Source: Catellatospora sichuanensis (GTDB lineage: Bacteria > Actinomycetota > Actinomycetes > Mycobacteriales > Micromonosporaceae). Taken from it: a stretch of 64,000 bases of DNA. Every line of letters begins with the position of its first letter. The first letter of the stretch is position 1. The notes under the pieces were generated by a model. That model made no database searches. It was not told the origin of the DNA and saw only the letters and a list, made by a program, of their open reading frames with translations. Both the position numbers and the translations under genes were made by a program. Shown here piece by piece: positions 25,949-34,579 of this stretch. The stretch spans positions 286,178 to 350,177 of the forward strand of contig NZ_ML660185.1 of the NCBI RefSeq assembly GCF_007483665.1, read 5' to 3'.

Positions 25949-26037
25949 CGGTGCCGCCAAACCCGACTCGGCGTGCGCGCGGCGGCCTTCCGGCATACGG
26001 TGACCACATAGACCTGATCCGATCCGGGAGGAAGTCC

Positions 26038-27852
26038 ATGAGACTGCGCCACCACCGCGCGCTCGTCCTGATCGCCCTCGCGACCCTCGCGTCGACCGCT
26101 GCCGCCGTGCCCGTGCAGGCGAGCCCGAGGCCGCCGAGCCCGGAGAAGGTGCCGGTGGCGACCGGATACGGCGGCGCGGTCGCGACGGTGGACCTCGACG
26201 CGACCCGGGTCGGCTTGGAGGTGCTGCGCAACGGCGGCAACGCGGTCGACGCGGCGATCGCGGCGGCGGCGACGCTGGGCGTGACGGAGCCGTTCTCGGC
26301 GGGCATCGGCGGCGGTGGCTTCCTGGTCTACTACAGCGCCAAGGACAAGAAGGTGTACACCATCGACGGCCGGGAGGCCGCGCCGATGTCGATGGGGGAG
26401 ACCGCGTTCGTCGACCCGGCGACCGGCCTGCCGTACGCGTTCCAGGAGGCCCGGGTCAGCGGCATCGCCGCGGGCGTGCCCGGCACCCTCGCCACCTGGG
26501 ACCGGGCACTGCGCAAGTGGGGGACCACCGACCTGGCCGACGCGCTGCGGCCGGCGGCGAAGGTGGCCGACCGCGGTTTCACCGTCGACACCACGTTCCG
26601 CACCCAGATCAGCGACAATGCGGCCGCGTTCGGGCAGTTCTCGTCCACCGGCGAGCTTTACCTTCCGGGTGGGGCGCCGCCTGAGGTCGGCTCGGTGTTC
26701 CGCAACCCGGACCTGGCCGACACCTACCGCCTGATCGCCCGGCAGGGCACCGGCGTGTTCTACCGGGGCGCGGTGGCCCGCGACATCGTCGACACCGTGC
26801 AGCACCCGCCGGTGGCCGACGTGCCGATCGGCACCTGGGCGTTCCCGATCCGCCCCGGCACGATGGCGCTGTCCGACCTGGCCGCGTACCAGGTGCGCAC
26901 GCCGTCGCCGACGCGGGTGTCCTACCGCGGCTACGACGTGTACGGCATGCCGACCCCGTCCAGCGGCGGTCAGGCCGTCGGTGAGGCGCTGAACATCCTG
27001 GAGCAGACCGACCTGGGCGCGCTCACCCGCACCGAGGCGCTGCACCAGTACCTGGAGGCGAGCGCGCTGGCGTTCGCCGACCGCAACCGCTACGTCGGCG
27101 ACCTCACCCCGCGCCCGCTGCTGGACGAGCTGCTCTCCGACGGCTTCGCCAAGGAGCGGGCCTGCCTGGTGAACCCGGCGCAGGCGCTGGTCAAGCCGGT
27201 CGGTCCGGGCACGCCCGACGGGTCGTACGCGGGCTGCGCGGCGCTCGCGCCGAGTCCGGCGGTGACGGAGGGCCAGTCGACGACGAACCTGACCGTCGCG
27301 GACCGCTGGGGCAACGTGGTCGAGTACACGCTGACCATCGAGCAGACCGGCGGCAACGGCATGGTCGTGCCGGGCCGGGGCTTCCTGCTCAACAACGAGA
27401 TGACGGACTTCAACTTCACCCCGACGCAGGGCAGCGCGCCCGACCCGAACCTGCCCGGCCCGGGCAAGCGGCCGCGCAGCTCGATGGCGCCGACCATCGT
27501 GCTGGCCGACGGCAGGCCGTTCCTGGCGGTCGGCACGCCCGGCGGCTCGACGATCATCACGACGGTGCTGCAGATCCTGGTGAACCGCCTGGACCTGGGC
27601 ATGACCCTGCCGGAGGCGGTGGCCGCCGCGCGGGCGACCCAGCGCAACACGGCCGCGGTGCTGGGCGAGGCCGGCTTCGCCCCGGAGATCCCCGGCTTGA
27701 CCGCGCTGGGCCATACGTTCGCGGCCAGCCCGGAGATCGGCGCCGCGACCGGCATCGAGTTCCTGGGCCACGGCCGGCTGCTGGCCGCGGCCGAACCCGT
27801 CCGCCGCGGCGGCGGCTCGGCCGGAGTGGTCTGGCCCGTGGCAGGTTCGTAA
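26038..27852 (+). CDS. ggt: Gamma-glutamyltranspeptidase (secreted)
   Basis: The 604-residue precursor starts with a Sec signal peptide (RALVLIALATLASTAAAVPV, cleavage near VQA). The large-subunit signature GGNAVDAAIAAAATLGVTEP and GIGGGGFLVY are present. The autoprocessing nucleophile is Thr415 in QSTTNLTVADRWGN; PRSSMAPTIV and GTPGGSTI complete the small subunit. It should cleave glutathione and other gamma-glutamyl compounds outside the cell. The ATG is preceded by GGGAGGAAG, which decides the start over longer in-frame options. Followed by a repeat-type hairpin. Confidence 0.93.
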   Translation: MRLRHHRALVLIALATLASTAAAVPVQASPRPPSPEKVPVATGYGGAVATVDLDATRVGLEVLRNGGNAVDAAIAAAATLGVTEPFSAGIGGGGFLVYYSAKDKKVYTIDGREAAPMSMGETAFVDPATGLPYAFQEARVSGIAAGVPGTLATWDRALRKWGTTDLADALRPAAKVADRGFTVDTTFRTQISDNAAAFGQFSSTGELYLPGGAPPEVGSVFRNPDLADTYRLIARQGTGVFYRGAVARDIVDTVQHPPVADVPIGTWAFPIRPGTMALSDLAAYQVRTPSPTRVSYRGYDVYGMPTPSSGGQAVGEALNILEQTDLGALTRTEALHQYLEASALAFADRNRYVGDLTPRPLLDELLSDGFAKERACLVNPAQALVKPVGPGTPDGSYAGCAALAPSPAVTEGQSTTNLTVADRWGNVVEYTLTIEQTGGNGMVVPGRGFLLNNEMTDFNFTPTQGSAPDPNLPGPGKRPRSSMAPTIVLADGRPFLAVGTPGGSTIITTVLQILVNRLDLGMTLPEAVAAARATQRNTAAVLGEAGFAPEIPGLTALGHTFAASPEIGAATGIEFLGHGRLLAAAEPVRRGGGSAGVVWPVAGS

Positions 27853-27875
27853 CCCACGCGCCCCCCACCGGGCGA

Positions 27876-27947
27876 GGCGCTGCAATTTCGGGGAAACTGC
27901 ACTATCGCAGTGGCTGACAGCTGCACTTTCCCCGAAATTGCAGCGCC
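27876..27947. repeat. Inverted repeat, copy 1 of a TTTCGGGGAAA family
   Basis: A 26-bp arm at 27876-27901 (core GCAATTTCGGGGAAACTGCA) pairs, with one mismatch, with 27922-27947 (core TGCACTTTCCCCGAAATTGC) across a 20-nt loop. The same core occurs as an inverted repeat at 61597-61656. It separates ggt from nhaA and may act as a terminator, but its repetition suggests a dispersed element. Confidence 0.85.
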
Positions 27948-27998
27948 GCTTGGGCTGCGCGGGATCATGGGAGGCGTGAGGAAACACCCGGGGCTGCG

Positions 27999-29402
27999 GT
28001 GAGCGGGCCGAGTACGGCGCTGCCGCCGCGGCCCGGTCCCCGCCCGCGGGTGCACATCCCGGTGCCGCACGTGTCGTACCCGCTGCAGCGCTTCCTGGCC
28101 ACCGAGGCGGGCGGCGGCCTGCTGCTGCTGATCGCGACGGTGCTGGCGCTTATCTGGGCGAACCTGCCCGGCGGCGGCTACGAGGAGTTCTGGCACATCC
28201 AGGCGTCGGTCCGGATCGGCGACGCCGGGATCGACCTGGACCTGCGGCACTGGGTCAACGACCTGGCGATGGCGCTGTTCTTCCTCACCGTAGGCCTGGA
28301 GATCAGCCGCGAGCTGACCGTGGGGGAGCTGCGCCGCCCGCGGGCGGTGCTGGTGCCGGTGCTGGGCGCCATCGGCGGCCTGATCGTGCCCGCGCTGATC
28401 TACGTGGCGTTCAACCCGTCGCCGCCTGCCCTGCACGGCTGGGGCATTCCCATCTCGACGGACACCGCGTTCCTCGTCGGCATCCTCGCCCTGTTCGGAC
28501 CGCGCTGCCCGGACCAGCTGCGGCTGTTCCTGCTGACCCTGGCCATCGCCGACGACATCGGCGCGATTCTGGTGATGGCGATCTTCTACAGCGGCGGGGT
28601 GTCGGCCCCCGCGCTGGCGGCGGTGCTGGCGCTGACCCTGGTGCTGGTGGGCCTGCGCTGGGCCCGGGTCTGGCAGCTGCAGGCGTACGTCGTGGTCGGC
28701 ATGCTGCTGTGGGTGGCCGTGTTCGCCTCCGGGCTGCACCCGACGCTCGCCGGGGTGATCGTCGGGCTGCTCGTGCCGGCCACGCCGGTGGAGCCGGAGC
28801 AGGCCGAGCGGCTGCGCTTCTTCGGCCGGGCGGTGCTGGAACGGGCCGACGCGGTCCGGGCCCGGCTGGCGGCCGCCGCGGCGCGGGCCACGGTGCCGCC
28901 CAACGACCGGTTGCAGGACGCGCTGCACCCGGTCAGCGCGTTCCTGGTGATCCCGCTGTTCGGCCTGGCCAACGCGGGGGTGCGGCTGGACGCCGAGACG
29001 CTGCGGCGGGCGGCGACCTCGCCGGTGACCATCGGCATCGTGGTGGCGCTGGTGGCCGGCAAGACCATCGGCATCAGCCTCGGCGCGGCGCTGGCGCTGC
29101 GCACCGGCTGGGGGGAGCTGCCCGGCCGGGTGCGGTACGGGCACCTCATCGGCGGCGCGGTGCTGGCCGGTATCGGCTTCACCATCTCGCTGTTCATCGC
29201 CGACCTGGCGTTCAAGGACCCGGTGCTCCAGGCCGAGGCCAAGATCGGCGTACTGGCGGGCTCGCTGCTGGCCGCCGTGCTCGGCTCGGTCGCGCTGCGC
29301 TACCTCGGCGAGCGGCTGCCGCTGTGCATGGTCGACGACGACATGGAGATGCCCGAGCTGCCGACCGGGCCGTGGCGTGATCCGACCCTCGGTGAGCGCT
29401 GA
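27999..29402 (+). CDS. nhaA: Na+/H+ antiporter NhaA
   Basis: The 467-residue protein has the NhaA fold with about twelve helices. The ion-binding pair Asp185-Asp186 sits in LAIADDIGAILVMAIFY, and GWGIPISTDTAFLVGILALFG is the TM4 region. It exchanges Na+ for protons at the inner membrane for salt and pH homeostasis. The GTG start has no clear Shine-Dalgarno. In many actinobacteria NhaA is fused to a DsbA-like domain; here the DsbA-like protein is a separate gene converging 4 bp downstream. The last ~30 residues are an acidic tail. Confidence 0.93.
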   Translation: MSGPSTALPPRPGPRPRVHIPVPHVSYPLQRFLATEAGGGLLLLIATVLALIWANLPGGGYEEFWHIQASVRIGDAGIDLDLRHWVNDLAMALFFLTVGLEISRELTVGELRRPRAVLVPVLGAIGGLIVPALIYVAFNPSPPALHGWGIPISTDTAFLVGILALFGPRCPDQLRLFLLTLAIADDIGAILVMAIFYSGGVSAPALAAVLALTLVLVGLRWARVWQLQAYVVVGMLLWVAVFASGLHPTLAGVIVGLLVPATPVEPEQAERLRFFGRAVLERADAVRARLAAAAARATVPPNDRLQDALHPVSAFLVIPLFGLANAGVRLDAETLRRAATSPVTIGIVVALVAGKTIGISLGAALALRTGWGELPGRVRYGHLIGGAVLAGIGFTISLFIADLAFKDPVLQAEAKIGVLAGSLLAAVLGSVALRYLGERLPLCMVDDDMEMPELPTGPWRDPTLGER

Positions 29403-29406
29403 CCGG

Positions 29407-29910
29407 TCAGCGGTGCATGCCCAGCGCGCTGCGCAGCGCGCCGAGTTCGACCTTGCCCTGGTAGAGGCGGCCGTCGGCGAACAGGGTCGGCGTGCCGCGG
29501 ACGCCCATCGTGACCCCGGAGCGGTAGTCGGCCTCCACGGCGGGTCGGCAGTCCTGCACGGCCTCCCCGGTCACCGAGTCCAGGCCGAGCATCTGGGCGT
29601 AGTTCTCCAGATCGGGGTCGGCCAGGCGGCTCTGGTGGGCGAACAGCAGGTCGTGCATCGGCCAGAACTGCTCGCCTGCGGCCTCGGCGGCCAGCGCCGC
29701 GGTCAGCGCGAACGGGTGCACGGTGAACAGTGGGAAGTGCCGGTAGACCAGGCGCACCATGCCGTCGGAGTCGTCGATCAGCCGGCGCAGCACGGGCGCG
29801 GCGGCGCCGCAGTACGGGCACTCGAAGTCGCCGTACTCCACGAGCGTGATCGGGGCTTCCACCAGCCCGTACACGTGCCGGTCGAGGTCCACCGCGACGG
29901 ACTCGGTCAC
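29407..29910 (-). CDS. DsbA-family thioredoxin-fold protein (cytoplasmic)
   Basis: The 167-residue protein has the DsbA/FrnE-like layout: active site Cys31-Pro-Tyr-Cys34 in YGDFECPYCG, a helical insert and the cis-Pro loop GVRGTPTLF. It lacks a signal peptide, so it is probably a cytoplasmic disulfide or thiol reductase. It matches the thioredoxin-like domain often fused to actinobacterial NhaA, and here its stop lies 4 bp from the nhaA stop. GTG 29910 has TAGGCT 6 nt upstream and no Shine-Dalgarno, so it is likely leaderless. Confidence 0.87.
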   Translation of the reverse strand: MTESVAVDLDRHVYGLVEAPITLVEYGDFECPYCGAAAPVLRRLIDDSDGMVRLVYRHFPLFTVHPFALTAALAAEAAGEQFWPMHDLLFAHQSRLADPDLENYAQMLGLDSVTGEAVQDCRPAVEADYRSGVTMGVRGTPTLFADGRLYQGKVELGALRSALGMHR

Positions 29911-29916
29911 CCTTGC

Positions 29917-29922
29917 AGCCTA
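29917..29922 (-). promoter_or_regulatory. -10 box of a leaderless promoter (DsbA-like gene)
   Basis: TAGGCT on the minus strand ends 6 nt before the GTG at 29910. Confidence 0.45.
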
Positions 29923-29936
29923 GTTCGGCGGGGCGG

Positions 29937-30536
29937 TCAGCCGGTGGCGATCAGCGTGGCGTAGTCGGCGGCGCGCAGCGGCTCCTGGCTCAGCGAGGCG
30001 TCCGGCAGCGGCACGCCGATGCGTACGCCCTGCCGGGTGAACACCACGCCCATGACGTCGGCGCGGCTGGTCAGCGTGCACACGATCTGGCCGAAGGCCA
30101 GCACGTCGTCGTTGCGCCCGGTGCCCTCGATGCCCGCCGGCAGCTCGACGTGCGCGATGCCGTCGAGCAGTTGCACCGACGCGACGACGCCACGGCCGCC
30201 GAGCGCGGTGCCCAGGCCGCGGTCCTGCTCCGCCTCGGTCGGCCCGGCCAGCAGGTCGCCGAGCAGGTGCTGCGGGTCGGGTTCGGTGGGCAGCCGCCGC
30301 TGCACGGCGACCAGCGAGCCGTCCCGGATCAGATACAGGCTCTCGGCGGCCGGTCCGGACGCCGCGGCCGACGGCGCGCCTGTCGCCATGCGGGACGGCG
30401 TGCCGACCTCGATGACGCGCGGGGTGTCCTCGACGGGCACCCCGCACCCGGCGACCAGCAGCGCCACCAGCGGCAGCAGCAGGGCACGCAGCACCGGCCG
30501 CGACGACGGAGGGCATGGCCGGGTATGCCGGGTCAC
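29937..30536 (-). CDS. GerMN-domain lipoprotein
   Basis: The 199-residue protein has a lipoprotein signal (LLLPLVALLVAGC) and a single GerMN domain (about 65-195: LYLIRDGSLVAVQRRLP, LLAGPTEAEQDRGLGTAL, IAHVELPAG, VLAFGQIVCTLTS). GTG 30536 overlaps the kinase stop in GTGA, so it is the last gene of a response regulator-kinase-lipoprotein operon. In the well-known MtrA-MtrB-LpqB system a GerMN lipoprotein binds the kinase sensor domain; this shorter protein may do the same (inference). Confidence 0.85.
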   Translation of the reverse strand: MTRHTRPCPPSSRPVLRALLLPLVALLVAGCGVPVEDTPRVIEVGTPSRMATGAPSAAASGPAAESLYLIRDGSLVAVQRRLPTEPDPQHLLGDLLAGPTEAEQDRGLGTALGGRGVVASVQLLDGIAHVELPAGIEGTGRNDDVLAFGQIVCTLTSRADVMGVVFTRQGVRIGVPLPDASLSQEPLRAADYATLIATG

Positions 30537-31897
30537 GAGGCCACCCTCGGCAGGTCGATGCGGAAGCGGGCGCCGCCGCCGGGGCGGTCGGTCACCTGCA
30601 CCCGGCCGCCGTGGGCCTGCACGTGCTGGGCGACCAGCGACAGGCCGAGGCCGGTGCCCTCGCTGTCGCCGCGGGCTCCGGCGGTGCGCCCGCGCACGAA
30701 CCGATCGAAGATGGACTCGCGGTCGGCCGGGTTGACGCCGGGCCCCTCGTCGTCGACCTCGACGTAGTAGCCGAGCATCCGGCGGCCGCCCAGACGCACG
30801 GCCACCGCGCCGCCGCCGTGTCGCTGCGCGTTGTCGATGAGGTTGACCAGGATCTGCTCGAAGCGCCGCCGGTCGACCTGCCAGATCGCGTCGCTGCCCG
30901 GGGCCACCGACACCAGGTCAACGCCGAGCCCGCGGGCCCGGCACAGGCGGCGCGCGAGCGCGGGCACGTCGACGGAGGTGCGGTCGGCGGCCTGGTCGCT
31001 GCGGGACAGCTCGATCAGGTCGGTGACCAGCGCCTGGAAACGCTCGACCTCCTCGGTGAGCAGCGCCGCGGCGGTCGCCGTGCGCGGGTCGAGGTGGGCG
31101 CGGCGGCGGGCCAGCACGCTCGCGGCCGCGGACAGGGTCTGCAACGGCGAGCGCAGCTCGTGGCTGACGTCGGCAGCGAACCGGCGGTCGCGCTCCATCC
31201 GCCGCGACAGCTGGTCGACCATCAGGTTGAACGAGGTCGTCAGCCGGGCCAGTTCCGGTTCGGCGGCGGGGTCGAGCCGGGCGCTGTGGTCCCCGGCGGC
31301 GATCTCGCTCGCGGCGTTGGCGACCGAGGTGAGCGGGCGCAGCACCCGCCGGGACGCGTACGAGCCCAGCAGCGCGCCGGCCCCGGCGGTGCCGATGGCG
31401 ACGAGCGTCAGCACCAGCGCGAGCACCTTCAGGGAACGGTCGAGTTCGCGCATGAAGTCGACCTCGTAGAGGGCCGTCCCGTCGCCGAGCGGCACGGCGA
31501 TCACCATGGCGGGCACGCCGTCGACGCGTACCCGCTGGATGCCCGGCTCGCCCTGCTCGACCAGGCGCACCAGGCGGTCGGGGATCTCGGCCGCGGTGTT
31601 GTCGGTGTCGACCTGGGCGGAGAACCAGCGGCCCTCACGGCGCAGGAACGCGCGCCGGTCCGCGCCGGTGTTCAGGGTGCTGAGCGCGGTCAGCGCGTCC
31701 GGGCGGTCGGCGTCGAGGCCCGACGCGACGACCGCCGCGTCCGCCGCCACGGCGCGCACCGCGGAGTCCTCCCGCTGCGCCAGCAGGAAGCGCTCGGTGA
31801 GCTGGTAGGACAGTGCGCCCATGACCGTGGACACGCCGAGCGCGCCGACGGCGAAGCCCGCCGTCACCCGCGCCCGCAGCCCCGGTTTGCGGATCAT
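30533..31897 (-). CDS. Two-component sensor histidine kinase
   Basis: The 454-residue protein has two membrane segments (about 9-30 and 145-170) around an extracytoplasmic sensor domain, then HAMP, a HisKA phosphoacceptor (AADVSHELRSPLQTL, His near 243) and HATPase with ILVNLIDNAQRHG (N), DDEGPGV (G1) and GTGLGLSL (G2). It should autophosphorylate and pass phosphate to the upstream regulator. ATG 31897 overlaps the regulator stop (ATGA) and the kinase stop overlaps the GerMN lipoprotein start, so all three are translationally coupled. The domain layout resembles MtrB. Confidence 0.92.
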   Translation of the reverse strand: MIRKPGLRARVTAGFAVGALGVSTVMGALSYQLTERFLLAQREDSAVRAVAADAAVVASGLDADRPDALTALSTLNTGADRRAFLRREGRWFSAQVDTDNTAAEIPDRLVRLVEQGEPGIQRVRVDGVPAMVIAVPLGDGTALYEVDFMRELDRSLKVLALVLTLVAIGTAGAGALLGSYASRRVLRPLTSVANAASEIAAGDHSARLDPAAEPELARLTTSFNLMVDQLSRRMERDRRFAADVSHELRSPLQTLSAAASVLARRRAHLDPRTATAAALLTEEVERFQALVTDLIELSRSDQAADRTSVDVPALARRLCRARGLGVDLVSVAPGSDAIWQVDRRRFEQILVNLIDNAQRHGGGAVAVRLGGRRMLGYYVEVDDEGPGVNPADRESIFDRFVRGRTAGARGDSEGTGLGLSLVAQHVQAHGGRVQVTDRPGGGARFRIDLPRVAS

Positions 31898-32571
31898 CGC
31901 TGGAGCTTGTAGCCGAGGCCGCGTACGGTCACCAGCCGGGCCGGGGCGCCGGGGTCGTCCTCGACCTTCTGGCGCAGCCGTCCGATGTGCACGTCGACCA
32001 GCCGCTCGTCGCCGAAGTCGTACTCCCAGACCCGTTCCAGCAGCTGCTGGCGTGACAGCACCTGGCCGGCGTGCTCGGCCAGCTCGCACAGCAGCCGGAA
32101 CTCGGTGCGGGTCAACGCCACCTGGCTCCCGCGCAGCAGCACCTCGCCGGCCTGCGGACGGATCTCCAGTTCGCCGAGCACGGAGGTGCGCGGGCCCGCC
32201 GCGGTGGCCGCGCGGGCCCGCCGCCGCAGTGCGCGCAGCCGTGCGGTGAGTTCCTTGACCGCGATCGGCTTGACGACGTAGTCGTCGGCTCCGGCCTCCA
32301 GCGCGGCGACGATGTCGTGCGTGTCGTCGCGGGCGCTGACCACCACGATCGGCACGTCGTCGGCACGGCGCAGCTCGCGGATGCACTCGAACCCGTCGAT
32401 GCCGGGCAGCATCAGGTCCACGAGCACGGTGTCGGCGGGCTCGCGGCGCTGGCGGACCAGCCCCTCCTCGGCGGTCGCGGCGGAGGACACGGTGTAGCCC
32501 TCGTCCTCGAGCGCCAGCGTCAGCGACAGGCGGATGCGGTCGTCGTCTTCGATGACCAGTACGGCAACCAT
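31894..32571 (-). CDS. OmpR/PhoB-family response regulator
   Basis: The 225-residue protein has a receiver domain with acidic pair Asp10/Asp11, phospho-acceptor Asp52 in VLVDLMLPG and Lys in YVVKPIAVKEL, and a winged-helix DNA-binding domain (VALTRTEFRLLCELAEHAG, DVHIGRLRQKVEDDPG, TVRGLGYKL). It forms a complete system with the downstream kinase and GerMN lipoprotein. Its gene begins 7 bp after the stop of the GT20-like gene, so read-through from the STAS-GT20 unit is possible. Confidence 0.93.
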   Translation of the reverse strand: MVAVLVIEDDDRIRLSLTLALEDEGYTVSSAATAEEGLVRQRREPADTVLVDLMLPGIDGFECIRELRRADDVPIVVVSARDDTHDIVAALEAGADDYVVKPIAVKELTARLRALRRRARAATAAGPRTSVLGELEIRPQAGEVLLRGSQVALTRTEFRLLCELAEHAGQVLSRQQLLERVWEYDFGDERLVDVHIGRLRQKVEDDPGAPARLVTVRGLGYKLQR

Positions 32572-32578
32572 CGCCGCA

Positions 32579-34027
32579 TCATCGCCCAGAAACCCGCCGC
32601 GCGGCCAGTGGCGGCCCGCCGACTTCGTACCCGCCGGGCCGGGTGTGCCGGGCGTGACCGCCGGTCGGCAGCCGCCGGGCTCGGCGGTCCGCTGTCGCCG
32701 GCATGGCGGCGCCCCGGGTCTGCCAGACGCCGAGCAGGTGCTCGGCCCAGTTGTCGAGCGCCGGTGGGGTCTCGGCGTGACGGGCCCGCGGGGCCGGCCC
32801 GTACCGGCCCGCGGCCTGCGCGATGGCGTCGGCGAACGCGCCCGTGTCGTGCGGGTTGACCGCGATCGCCCCGGGCAGGTCGGTGACGCCGCTGGTCAGT
32901 TCGCTGACCACGACCGAGGCGGCGAGCTCGTCGCGGGCCGCGATGAACTCGTGCGCGGCCGTCACGGTGCCGTGGTGGGTCGGGGTCACCAGCATCCCGT
33001 CGCAGGCCAGGTACAGCGCGGCCAGGTCGCGGCGGTCGGGTTCGGCACGTACGTAGTGGACGACCGCCTGCCCGACGCTGGCGTGCGTACCGTTGATCTT
33101 CGCGATGAGCCGGTCGACGCGCTCGCGCTGCGCGTCCTCGGCCGGGGTGCGCGGATCGCCGCAGGCCACGTGCAGCAGCGCGACCTCGCCGGGGGCGGGC
33201 CGGTGCTCGGCGAGGAAACGTTCGAAGGCGTGCAGCCGCTGCTCGACGGCGTCGGCGGGATCCCACCCGGCGACCGACAGCAGCACGGAGCCGGTCACCC
33301 GCATCGCGTCGCGGATCCGCCCGCCGGCCGCGCGGACCGGGCCCAGCCGACCCAGCCGCCGGGCCCCCGCGGTGTCGGCGGGCAGGGGGTAGGCGATGAC
33401 GCGTACGCCCCGGTGCCCGACCGTGATGCGACCGTCGTGCACCGGCAGCCCGTGCACCCGCTCGGCCAGGTCGAGCAGGTTGTCCACCGCGCGTTGGTGC
33501 GGCAGCGCGATCACGTCCGCGCCGAGCAGCCCCGACAGCAGTGCCCGGTGCTCGGGCAGCCGGGCGAACGACTCCGCGGGCGGGAACGTGCTGTGCAGGT
33601 GCGCGACGACGGTCAGGTCCGGGCGCATCCGGCGCAGCGTACGGGGCAGCAGCTGCAGCTGGTGGCCGTGTGTCCACACCGTCGCCGAGGCCGACGCCGA
33701 CGCGGCCACGGCGGCGGCGACCCGGCGGTTGACCGCCAGGTAGCTCTCGAACCAGCCGCTCGGGAAGTCGACGGGCTCGTGGTGGCACAGCGAACGGAGC
33801 AGGCTCGCGCCGAGCGCGGCGGCGTCGGCGCGGGCGGGCGGGTGCACGCCGAGCACTCCGTCGCCGGATCCCTGGCCACCGGCCGGCGCCCACGCCCCGG
33901 ACCTGGCCGCGACGAGCGGCCGCAGCGACGCCAGTGCGGCGTCGACGTGGTCGCGGCTGTCATCGGGATCGGCTGCGGGCAAGCGGTCGGCGGCCACCAC
34001 CAGGCCGTACCGTCGCCCGCGGCTCAC
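32579..34027 (-). CDS. GT20 (trehalose-phosphate synthase-like) protein with degraded active site
   Basis: The 482-residue protein has the length and order of OtsA: the TVWTHGHQLQLLPRTLRR and LTVVAHLHSTFPP segments correspond to WVHDYHL and FLHIPFP. However the donor-site motif normally VDRLDYxKG appears as LSVAGWDPADAV, so the catalytic Arg and Lys look lost, and the DGMNLVxKE motif reads DGMLVTPTHHGTV. The protein may have lost catalysis and act as a regulator or have another substrate. GTG 34027 overlaps the STAS gene stop (GTGA), an unusual coupling that suggests stress regulation. Confidence 0.75.
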   Translation of the reverse strand: MSRGRRYGLVVAADRLPAADPDDSRDHVDAALASLRPLVAARSGAWAPAGGQGSGDGVLGVHPPARADAAALGASLLRSLCHHEPVDFPSGWFESYLAVNRRVAAAVAASASASATVWTHGHQLQLLPRTLRRMRPDLTVVAHLHSTFPPAESFARLPEHRALLSGLLGADVIALPHQRAVDNLLDLAERVHGLPVHDGRITVGHRGVRVIAYPLPADTAGARRLGRLGPVRAAGGRIRDAMRVTGSVLLSVAGWDPADAVEQRLHAFERFLAEHRPAPGEVALLHVACGDPRTPAEDAQRERVDRLIAKINGTHASVGQAVVHYVRAEPDRRDLAALYLACDGMLVTPTHHGTVTAAHEFIAARDELAASVVVSELTSGVTDLPGAIAVNPHDTGAFADAIAQAAGRYGPAPRARHAETPPALDNWAEHLLGVWQTRGAAMPATADRRARRLPTGGHARHTRPGGYEVGGPPLAARRVSGR

Positions 34028-34386
34028 GGCGTCACCTGCTGTGGCGGGTCGGCCTCCGCACTGAGCACCTGCAGCACCCGGTCGACGCGGGCCAGCTTCA
34101 GGTTGCGCCGCGCCCGCGCGGACGGCGAGCGCAGGGCGACGGTGCCGCCGTCGCGCATGGCCCGGCGGTGGGTGTCAAGCAGCAGCAGGATGCCGGCCGC
34201 GTCGATCAGCTCGCAGTCGGCGAGGTCGATGACGAGCTGGCGCGGGTGCAGCGCCAGGGCCTCCTCCAGCACGTCGTTCACGCCCGGCGCGGACCGCACG
34301 TCCAGATCGCCGCGTACCTGCACCTCGACCAACGGCACGACCTGCGTCGCGCCGGCGGGGACCACGTCGTCCACCGTCACCTCCAT
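34024..34386 (-). CDS. STAS-domain protein lacking the phosphorylatable serine
   Basis: The 120-residue protein is a STAS domain (LVEVQVRGDLDVRSAPGVND, then VIDLADCELIDAAGILLLL). At the site where anti-anti-sigma factors carry Ser in DSSG or DSTG it has Asp62-Ala63-Ala64-Gly65, so it cannot be phosphorylated there and might be constitutively active or non-signalling. ATG 34386 is chosen from domain limits; there are upstream in-frame starts. Its stop overlaps the GT20-like gene start. A repeat-rich 193-bp region with an operator-like site separates it from the divergent gene. Confidence 0.75.
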   Translation of the reverse strand: MEVTVDDVVPAGATQVVPLVEVQVRGDLDVRSAPGVNDVLEEALALHPRQLVIDLADCELIDAAGILLLLDTHRRAMRDGGTVALRSPSARARRNLKLARVDRVLQVLSAEADPPQQVTP

Positions 34387-34426
34387 GGATGGACCCCGAG
34401 CCTTACCCGCCGGTACGGCGATCATC

Positions 34427-34462
34427 CGGCGGAACTGTGACAGTTGTGTGACAGTTCCGCCG
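34427..34462. promoter_or_regulatory. Operator-like inverted and direct repeat in the divergent promoter region
   Basis: CGGCGGAACTGT (34427-34438) and ACAGTTCCGCCG (34451-34462) are perfect 12-bp inverted repeats. Across them lies a direct repeat TGTGACAGTT at 34436-34445 and 34447-34456. The site sits between the STAS-GT20 unit and the plus-strand membrane protein, so it may control both. Confidence 0.55.
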
Positions 34463-34579
34463 TTTCGCGTCAGCCCTCGGTGGAGAAGAGCTACGGCTGA
34501 GGTAAGTCCGGCGGGTGATATCGGGCGGGTGAGCAGGCAGGTAGCGTCAGGGCCGATCCTCAAACGGGAGGTGTCGGAC

